Below, in pieces: positions 17,638-23,419 of a stretch of 23,419 nt of DNA; within the stretch, counting starts at the first letter, position 1; the number at the start of each line of letters is the position of its first letter. Below the pieces are notes generated by a model. The model was not told the DNA's origin and ran no database searches. It saw nothing but the letters and a program-made list of their open reading frames with translations. This DNA is from a virus: positions 1-23,419 of the IMG/VR virus record IMGVR_UViG_3300037502_001335. One strand, written 5' to 3'. Made by a program: the position numbers and the translations under genes.

Positions 17638-20115
17638 ATGGCAATGGAAAAAGGTTTGTATGCAGCGCCTCTTGGGATGATGGAGGGGGTTGAACCTCCC
17701 ATTGAAATTGAGATCGAAGACCCCGAAGAGGTGCGCATCGGCATGGGTGACATTGAGATTGATCTCAAGCCACGCAAAGAAACTGCCGAGGATTTTGACG
17801 CCAACCTCGCAGACTATATGGACTCTAGTGAGTTGGAGTCGCTTGGCTCCGAGCTTATCGAGGAGTTCGACAAGGACATTCAGGACCGCAAAGACTGGAT
17901 GCAGACCTACGTAGAGGGGCTCAAGCTACTGGGGCTCAAGTATGAGGAGCGCACCGAGCCGTGGAATGGAGCCTGCGGTGTTTTCCACCCCATGCTCACC
18001 GAGTCTGTGGTTCGCTTCCAGAGTGAAGCCATGATGGAGACGTTCCCCGCGCAGGGGCCGGTCAAGACACACATCTTAGGCCGAGACACTCCCCAGGTGC
18101 AAGAAGTCGCCGCCCGTGTGCGGGACGACATGAACTACCAGCTTACCGAGGTCATGGTCGAGTACCGCCCGGAGCATGAGAAGCTGCTGTGGAACCTGCC
18201 GATTGCTGGCAGTGCGTTCAAGAAGGTCTACTACGACCCGAGCATCGGGCGTCAGGCAGCAGTGTTCATCCCCGCCGAGGACATCGTGGTGCCCTACGGT
18301 GCATCGAGCATCGAGAAGGCCGAGCGGGTTACGCATGTGATGCGCAAGACCAAGAACGAGGTCACCCGGCTCATGGAGGCTGGGTTCTACGTCAACGTGG
18401 ACCTCGGGGAGCCGACGCACCAGCTTGATGACATCGAGAAGCAGAAGGCCGAGGAGACCGGCATGTCTGCGATACAGGATGATCGGTTCCGCATCCTTGA
18501 GATGCACGTTGACCTTGACTTGCCTGGGTTTGAGCATAAGAATAAGAAGGGGGAGCCCACTGGGATCGCACTGCCGTATGTGATCTCAATCGAGAAGGGC
18601 ACCGGCAAGATTCTGGCTGTCCGCCGCAATTGGTATGAAGATGACCGACTCCACCTCAAACGGCAGCACTTTGTCCACTACCAATACATCCCCGGCTTCG
18701 GGTTCTACGGCTACGGGCTTATCCATCTCATTGGTGGTTACGCTAAGTCCGCTACCATGCTCATCCGCCAATTGGTTGATGCAGGCACTTTGTCGAATCT
18801 CCCCGGAGGACTTAAGTCACGGGGGCTTCGCGTTAAAGGTGATGACACTCCCATCGCACCAGGGGAGTTCCGGGACGTAGACGTGCCCTCGGGCTCGATC
18901 CGCGACAACATCCTACCCCTGCCGTACAAAGAGCCCAGTCAGGTTCTCTACACGCTGTTCAACCAGATCGTGCAAGAGGGGCGAGCGTTCGCCTCTAGTG
19001 GCGACATGAAGGTCAGCGACATGTCGTCGCAGGCTCCGGTGGGCACCACACTGGCCATCCTTGAACGCACACTCAAGGTGATGACTGCTGTGCAGTCTCG
19101 CATCCACCACGCGATGAAGCAGGAGTTCAAACTCCTCAAGGTCATCATCGCTGACTATACCCCGGAGGAGTACGACTACGAGCCGGTTGATGGCTCACCC
19201 AAGGCCAAGAAGTCTGACTACGACATGGTCGATGTCATCCCGGTGAGCGACCCCAACGCCGCCACGATGGCCCAGAAGATTGTCACGTACCAAGCGGTCC
19301 TCCAACTGGCGCAAACCGCGCCCCAGCTTTATGACTTGCCCCTGCTGCACAGGCAGATGATTGAGGTGTTGGGCATCAAGAACGCGGCCAAGCTTGTGCC
19401 GATTGAGGACGATGCTGTGCCTGTTGACCCGGTGCAAGAGAACATGAACCTGCTGACCCAAAAGCCGGTGAAAGCCTTCTTGGAGCAGAACCACCAAGCG
19501 CACATCCAGGCGCACATGGCGGCGATGCAGAACCCCAAGATTCAACAGCTTTTGCAGATGAACCCCGCTGCCCAAGCTATCGCCGCTGCGGCTATGGCCC
19601 ACATCAACGAGCACCTTGCGTTTCAGTACCGCGTTGAGGTTGAGCAGATGTTGGGCGTGCCGCTGCCTCCGATGCAGGAGAAAGGCGAAGAACGGCAGCA
19701 GATTCCGCCCGAGATTGCCGATCAGGTTGCGATCATGGCGGCTCAAGCTACGCAGCAGCTTCTTCAGCGCGACCAGCAGGCTATGGCGCAGCAACAGGCC
19801 CAACAACAGATGCAAGACCCGGTGGTTCAGATGCAGATGCAGGAGCTTCAGTTGAAGATGAAAGACCTTGAACTCAAAGCGCAGAAGCAAGCCACTGATG
19901 CAGCAGCCAAGGCCGACCAGATTCGGGTGGAAGAGTCACGGATCGCGGCCCAAAAAGAGATTGCAGCTATGCAAGTCGCGGCAAATGCAGCCGCTGCAAA
20001 AGACAAGCTTCATAAGGGTATGGAGCTTGAAGGGGCCAAGCTTGGCGTGCAGATCGCTAAGGACAAAGCACAAATGAGCCGCCCGCAACGTCAACCCGAG
20101 AGGAGTAAATCGTAA
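17638..20115 (+). CDS. Portal protein (P22-like, large)
   Basis: 825 residues. After an acidic N-terminus (IEIEIEDPEEVRIGMGDIEIDL), blocks such as FHPMLTESVVRFQSEAMMETFPAQGPVKT, YRPEHEKLLWNLPIAGSAFKKVYYDP and GYGLIHLIGGYAKSATMLIRQLVDAGTLSNLPGG are typical of the large portal proteins of podovirus-like phages. The C-terminal 150 residues are glutamine/alanine-rich coiled coil (QQLLQRDQQAMAQQQAQQQMQ), which may form the portal barrel or contact internal proteins. It forms the ring at the capsid vertex through which the terminase packages DNA. ATG with AGGAG at spacing 5, 9 bases after the large terminase. Confidence 0.9.
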   Translation: MAMEKGLYAAPLGMMEGVEPPIEIEIEDPEEVRIGMGDIEIDLKPRKETAEDFDANLADYMDSSELESLGSELIEEFDKDIQDRKDWMQTYVEGLKLLGLKYEERTEPWNGACGVFHPMLTESVVRFQSEAMMETFPAQGPVKTHILGRDTPQVQEVAARVRDDMNYQLTEVMVEYRPEHEKLLWNLPIAGSAFKKVYYDPSIGRQAAVFIPAEDIVVPYGASSIEKAERVTHVMRKTKNEVTRLMEAGFYVNVDLGEPTHQLDDIEKQKAEETGMSAIQDDRFRILEMHVDLDLPGFEHKNKKGEPTGIALPYVISIEKGTGKILAVRRNWYEDDRLHLKRQHFVHYQYIPGFGFYGYGLIHLIGGYAKSATMLIRQLVDAGTLSNLPGGLKSRGLRVKGDDTPIAPGEFRDVDVPSGSIRDNILPLPYKEPSQVLYTLFNQIVQEGRAFASSGDMKVSDMSSQAPVGTTLAILERTLKVMTAVQSRIHHAMKQEFKLLKVIIADYTPEEYDYEPVDGSPKAKKSDYDMVDVIPVSDPNAATMAQKIVTYQAVLQLAQTAPQLYDLPLLHRQMIEVLGIKNAAKLVPIEDDAVPVDPVQENMNLLTQKPVKAFLEQNHQAHIQAHMAAMQNPKIQQLLQMNPAAQAIAAAAMAHINEHLAFQYRVEVEQMLGVPLPPMQEKGEERQQIPPEIADQVAIMAAQATQQLLQRDQQAMAQQQAQQQMQDPVVQMQMQELQLKMKDLELKAQKQATDAAAKADQIRVEESRIAAQKEIAAMQVAANAAAAKDKLHKGMELEGAKLGVQIAKDKAQMSRPQRQPERSKS

Positions 20116-20309
20116 TGAGTGATGCCATCCATGCGTTTGCGCATGTGCAGAGAGAGATTGATAAGTACCGGCAGGAGCAAGTCGCCTTTCTTACAGCCAG
20201 CCGTGCCGATTCGTACGATGAGTACAAAAAAATCTGCGGAGTGATCCGGGGTCTTAACTACGCAGATCATTTGATTGACGACCTCGTGCAAAGGATAAAG
20301 AATGATTGA
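20115..20309 (+). CDS. Hypothetical 64-aa helical protein in the head cluster
   Basis: MSDAIHAFAHVQREIDKYRQEQVAFLTASRADSYDEYKKICGVIRGLNYADHLIDDLVQRIKND. Wholly helical by eye, charged. Small proteins of this type are common between portal and scaffold genes; no function established. TAATG overlap with the portal stop; GGAG about 9 bases upstream. Confidence 0.75.
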   Translation: MSDAIHAFAHVQREIDKYRQEQVAFLTASRADSYDEYKKICGVIRGLNYADHLIDDLVQRIKND

Positions 20310-20706
20310 TTACGATGTGGCCGCAGTGGACCTATCCGGCATTTTGAACAAAAGTGCAGAGGAGAAGGCCAAGCAACTTCCTGACCCAAAGACGTACCAC
20401 ATGCTTTGTGTGGTGCCCGAGGCGATGGCGGAGTATGAAGATAGCGAAATTCTCAAAGCCGCCCAAACCATGCACTACGAGGAGGTTCTGACTCCCGTGC
20501 TGTTTGTGATCAAGCTTGGGCCTGACTGCTTCAAGGACAAGACTCGGTTCCCCAGTGGGCCATCGTGCAAGGAGGGTGACTTTGTCATCGTCCGACCCAA
20601 TTCAGGCACCCGCTTGAAGATTCATGGCCGAGAGTTCCGGATCATCAATGATGAGTCGGTCGAGGCTATTGTGGAAGACCCGCGTGGCATTTCGCGTGCA
20701 TCGTAA
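20302..20706 (+). CDS. GroES-like co-chaperonin (phage-encoded)
   Basis: 134 residues. The segment KEGDFVIVRPNSGTRLKIHGREFRIINDESVEAIVED (90-126) follows the conserved pattern of the chaperonin-10 barrel: GD-x-V, SGT-x-x-K/I, G-x-EF-x-I and V-x-AI. The region between about 40 and 89 holds VVPEAM...LTPVLFVIKLGPDCFKDKTRFPSGPSC, where the GroES mobile loop would lie. T4 gp31 is the known phage co-chaperonin needed to fold the capsid protein; the position between portal and scaffold fits a similar job. The family call rests on motif reading only. It overlaps the upstream gene by 8 bases. Confidence 0.7.
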   Translation: MIDYDVAAVDLSGILNKSAEEKAKQLPDPKTYHMLCVVPEAMAEYEDSEILKAAQTMHYEEVLTPVLFVIKLGPDCFKDKTRFPSGPSCKEGDFVIVRPNSGTRLKIHGREFRIINDESVEAIVEDPRGISRAS

Positions 20707-20716
20707 GGAGCGATAG

Positions 20717-21712
20717 ATGGCAAACAAATTTGACGATGAAGATTTCAAGTTCCCTCATGAGAAGTCTGAGGGCGGGAAAACCGAAAAGGAAACTCCTGAG
20801 ATTGAAATTGAAGATGACACTCCACCGGAAGATCGTGGGCGCAAGCCTATGAAGGAGCCTGTTGGAGAAACTACTGAAGACGAGTTGGCTTCATACGACG
20901 AAAAGGTTCAAGCTCGGATCAAGAAGTTCACTCGTGGGTATCACGATGAGCGCCGTGCCAAAGAGGAAGCCCTGCGTGAGCGCGAGGCCGCTGAGCAGTT
21001 TGCCAAACAGGTGTACGAGGAGAACAAACGCCTGAAAGAGCAGCTTTCCACCGGCAGCAAAGCGTATATCGAGACATCGAAAAACGCCGCTGAAGTCCGC
21101 CTTGTCTCTGCCAAGAAGAAGCTGAAAGAGGCTTTCGAGGCTGGCGATGCGGAGGGTATGGCCGAGGCTCAAGCGGAAATTGCTGACGTTACGGCAGAGG
21201 CGCGAGAGATTCAGCGCATGAGGCCGGTTGAGGTTAAGGACGAAGGGGATTTCAAGCCCGCCGTTGCCCAACCCACCGCCCCCAAGATGACGCCCCGTAT
21301 GCAGAAGTGGCTTGATTCCAACTCTGAATGGTGGGGTAATGACGAAGAAATGACGATGGCTGCAATGGGTATTGACAAGAAGTTGCAGCGAGAGTATGGT
21401 GCGGAATATGTAGGTACGGAAGAGTACTTTAAGACCGTTGACCGTACTATGCGAAAAAGATTTCCTGAGTATTTTGAAACTCAGAGCCAAGAGGACGATG
21501 ACCCGCCTCCTCAAAAGAGGTCAGCCCCGGTGGAGGAGGAAGAATCTCCGCGCCGTGCTACAAAATCTGCCGCTGTGGTGGCTCCGGCCTCCCGCAGTTC
21601 GTCGCCTAGTCGCATTCGACTGAAGGCATCCGAAGCGAACATTGCCCGTCGCCTTGGGGTCCCTTTGGAACAATACGCCAAACAGGTTGCTTTACTTAAC
21701 AGAGGTGAATGA
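20717..21712 (+). CDS. Scaffold-like protein
   Basis: 331 residues, highly charged. Acidic N-terminus, then long coiled coil (DERRAKEEALREREAAEQFAKQVYEENKRLKEQL, about 76-110), helical middle, and a Pro/Ser-rich basic C-terminus ending in SRIRLKASEANIARRLGVPLEQYAKQVALLNRGE. Charge, coiled coil and place directly before the capsid genes fit a scaffolding protein that shapes the procapsid and binds the capsid protein through its C-terminus. GGAG at spacing 6. Confidence 0.8.
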   Translation: MANKFDDEDFKFPHEKSEGGKTEKETPEIEIEDDTPPEDRGRKPMKEPVGETTEDELASYDEKVQARIKKFTRGYHDERRAKEEALREREAAEQFAKQVYEENKRLKEQLSTGSKAYIETSKNAAEVRLVSAKKKLKEAFEAGDAEGMAEAQAEIADVTAEAREIQRMRPVEVKDEGDFKPAVAQPTAPKMTPRMQKWLDSNSEWWGNDEEMTMAAMGIDKKLQREYGAEYVGTEEYFKTVDRTMRKRFPEYFETQSQEDDDPPPQKRSAPVEEEESPRRATKSAAVVAPASRSSSPSRIRLKASEANIARRLGVPLEQYAKQVALLNRGE

Positions 21713-22191
21713 TGGATCAACAAGCTCAAACTGATGCGCCCGTGCGTCAAAACCGCACACCCCGCGTGATGGAGTCGCGTGAAAAAAACATGCGAGTTCA
21801 GGCGTGGCGCAATCCAGAGACGCTTCCTTCTCCTGACGACCGTCCGGGCTGGAAACATCGTTGGATTCGACTGAGCATCATGGGTTCTGACGATCCCAAA
21901 AACATCTCCAGCAAGTTGCGCGAAGGATATGAACCCTGCAAAGCAGAGGAGTATCCGGAGTTGATGTTGCCTGCCGTTGACAGTGGCCGCTTCAAGGGCG
22001 GCATTGAAATCGGCGGCTTGTTGCTTTGCCGTATTCCAGAAGAGTTTTTGCAGCAGCGGATGCAGCACTTCGATGCCAAAAACAAAGCTCAAATGGAGTC
22101 GGTGGACAGCGCTTATCTCAGTGAAAATGACCGACGAATGGAGAAGTTCTCTGAACGCAGTTCTAAGGTCACTTTCGGTTCTGGTTCTTAA
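21712..22191 (+). CDS. Conserved head-region protein, unknown role
   Basis: 159 residues from the second of two adjacent ATGs (GAGG lies 6 bases before it; the first ATG at 21709 is only 3 bases away). MDQQAQTDAPVRQNRTPRVMESREKNMRVQAWRNPETLPSPDDRPGWKHRWIRLSIMGSDDPKNISSKLREGYEPCKAEEYPEL. The C-terminal half is charged and helical. It lies between scaffold and capsid genes; a minor structural or assembly role is likely by position only. Confidence 0.7.
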   Translation: MDQQAQTDAPVRQNRTPRVMESREKNMRVQAWRNPETLPSPDDRPGWKHRWIRLSIMGSDDPKNISSKLREGYEPCKAEEYPELMLPAVDSGRFKGGIEIGGLLLCRIPEEFLQQRMQHFDAKNKAQMESVDSAYLSENDRRMEKFSERSSKVTFGSGS

Positions 22192-22205
22192 TCAAGGAGT
22201 CTTAA

Positions 22206-22901
22206 ATGGCTTATCCCACCATTGACAAGCCTTACGGCTTGAAGCCGATCAATTTGATCGGCGGTCAGGTGTTCGCCGGACAAACTCGCCAATACCAGAT
22301 TAACCCTGCCGGGTTCGCTGGTAACATCTTTTATGGAGATGTGGTGAAGATTGTTTCGACGGGCTACGTTGAAAAAGATACTGGGCAGGCAACCGCCACG
22401 CCCGTTGGTATCTTCCAAGGCTGTTCTTACGTTAACGCGCAAGGACAAGTCATTTTCGCGCAGTACTATCCCACCGGATACGCTGCCCCCACCGGCACCT
22501 TCATCACCGCATACGTGCAAGATGACCCCGATTTGCTGTTTAAAGCTGTTCTGGTCTCTGGCCAGACCGAAGATGGCAACGGGCTTACTCCGGCTTATCT
22601 GAGCCGTAGTGTGATCGGTACTAACGCTGAAATCGTGCAAAACACGGGCGTAACCGCTACCGGCGACAGCCGTATTGGTTTGTACGCTACCACCAGCGCA
22701 ACCACCGCCTCTTTGCCGATCCGCATCATTGATGTGGTTCCCGATACTGCCAATTCGTCTGGCAATTTCGTGGAAGTGATCTGCAAGTGGAATGCACCGT
22801 ATGTGGTTTCCACCACCACCGCAACTGGCGACCCGTTGGTTTACACCACCGCAAGCGTTGTGACCGGCGGACACCAGTACCTCAACCCCGTTGGCGTCTA
22901 A
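22206..22901 (+). CDS. Probable head decoration/structural protein
   Basis: 231 residues, MAYPTIDKPYGLKPINLIGGQVFAGQTRQYQINPAGFAGNIFYGDVVKIVSTGYVEKDT. Rich in Thr, Ala, Gly and Val with few charges; repeated beta-strand pattern (e.g. ASLPIRIIDVVPDTANSSGNFVEVICKWNAPYVVSTTTATGDP). Proteins of this type lie directly before the major capsid gene in several marine and freshwater phages and are thought to coat the capsid. GGAG at spacing 6. Decoration is an inference from composition and place. Confidence 0.7.
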   Translation: MAYPTIDKPYGLKPINLIGGQVFAGQTRQYQINPAGFAGNIFYGDVVKIVSTGYVEKDTGQATATPVGIFQGCSYVNAQGQVIFAQYYPTGYAAPTGTFITAYVQDDPDLLFKAVLVSGQTEDGNGLTPAYLSRSVIGTNAEIVQNTGVTATGDSRIGLYATTSATTASLPIRIIDVVPDTANSSGNFVEVICKWNAPYVVSTTTATGDPLVYTTASVVTGGHQYLNPVGV

Positions 22902-22916
22902 GCGAAGGAGTAAATC

Positions 22917-23419
22917 ATGGCTATTTCACGCGCACAACTGCTGAAAGAGCTACTCCCTGGCCTGAACGCCTTGTTCGGGATGGAGTACGCTCGTTATGGC
23001 GAAGAGCACAAGGAAATCTACGAAAGTGAGACTTCCGAGCGTTCGTTTGAAGAGGAAACCAAGCTGTCTGGCTTCTCCGCCGCTCCGGTGAAGAACGAGG
23101 GCAGCGCGATTGCTTATGACAACGCGCAAGAGGCTTGGACCACTCGATACACCCACGAAACCATTGCCCTGGGTTTCTCGATCACCGAAGAGGCGATTGA
23201 AGACAACCTGTATGACAGCCTGTCTGGCCGTTATACCAAGGCTCTGGCCCGTGCTATGGCTTACACCAAGCAGGTGAAGGCCGCTGCCGTGCTGAACAAC
23301 GGTTTCTCCAGCACCTACCCCGGTGGTGATGGCGTTTCCCTGTTCAATGCGAACCACCCCCTGGTGTCGGGTGGCGTCAACAGCAACACTCCCGGTACTC
23401 AGGTTGACCTGAACGAGAC
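22917..23419 (+). CDS. Major capsid protein, N-terminal part (cut by window edge)
   Basis: 167 codons visible: MAISRAQLLKELLPGLNALFGMEYARYGEEHKEIYESETSERSFEEETKLSGFSAAPVKNEG, then IALGFSITEEAIEDNLYDSLSGRYTKALARAMAYTKQVKAAAVLNNGF and SLFNANHPLVSGG. The 'AL-x-x-AMAYTK-x-x-x-AA-x-VLNNGF' helix and 'LF-x-x-x-HPL' loop are hallmarks of HK97-fold capsid proteins of the Mu gpT-like branch. GGAG at spacing 6. It would be the main folding client for the GroES-like protein. The C-terminus lies beyond the window. Confidence 0.9.
   Translation, partial: MAISRAQLLKELLPGLNALFGMEYARYGEEHKEIYESETSERSFEEETKLSGFSAAPVKNEGSAIAYDNAQEAWTTRYTHETIALGFSITEEAIEDNLYDSLSGRYTKALARAMAYTKQVKAAAVLNNGFSSTYPGGDGVSLFNANHPLVSGGVNSNTPGTQVDLNE

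Noticed and set aside
19195-19890. 231-aa minus-strand reading frame under the portal gene
   Set aside because: A Leu/His/Arg-rich shadow of the glutamine-rich portal C-terminus.

Overview
The window is part of a double-stranded DNA tailed phage (Caudoviricetes) genome, or of a prophage that looks like one. It carries a terminase, portal, co-chaperonin-like protein, scaffold and major capsid gene set, plus a dense array of very small accessory genes and no bacterial housekeeping genes. The moderately GC-rich coding sequence and the small-gene families (NinX/DUF2591-like, DUF6117-like, DUF3310, paired 'IIRMAREAG' proteins) suggest a Gram-negative, probably proteobacterial and perhaps freshwater betaproteobacterial host. 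The host is an inference. No integrase, tRNA or lysis gene was seen.

Layout. (1) 1-15060: about 38 leftward (minus strand) genes. From the left edge they include a VRR-NUC nuclease (cut by the window) behind its own promoter and a terminator; a tightly packed train of small genes, most joined by ATGA stop/start overlaps (278-4582), including HTH, ribbon-helix-helix-like and zinc-ribbon proteins; and larger genes at 4579-10130 that include a MoxR/CobS-like AAA+ ATPase, a metallopeptidase/VWA protein and a DUF3150-like protein. Next come a strong promoter at 10225-10253, a 330-aa unknown protein, a 27-aa membrane microprotein, and another coupled train (11339-13377) including a NinX-like protein. 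(2) 13378-14291: about 0.9 kb without a convincing gene. It holds a leftward promoter, a G-tract cluster, an AT-rich stretch, eight same-orientation CGTAAC repeats with longer direct repeats, and two leftward terminators. This is the best candidate for a replication origin or control region. (3) 14292-15038: two more leftward genes with their own promoter. (4) 15039-15508: divergent control region. (5) 15509-23419: rightward virion genes: small and large terminase, portal, a small unknown, a GroES-like protein, scaffold-like protein, a structural-region unknown, a probable head-associated protein, and the major capsid protein (cut by the right edge).

The most striking signal is a dispersed palindrome, CCTAAC-ANT-GTTAGG and close variants. 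I count 18 copies between 268 and 15199 and none in the rightward virion genes. Copies lie in leaders, directly against Shine-Dalgarno sequences, over stop codons, around one start codon, inside a terminator stem, in the putative origin and inside coding sequence in three reading-frame contexts. This points to selection on the DNA (or RNA) element itself: probably a phage-wide operator, possibly also a translational element. A sister palindrome with matched base changes in both arms covers the -35 box of the best promoter in the window. The AAA+/VWA/DUF3150 module and the GroES-like gene suggest that this phage brings its own protein-remodelling and folding machinery.
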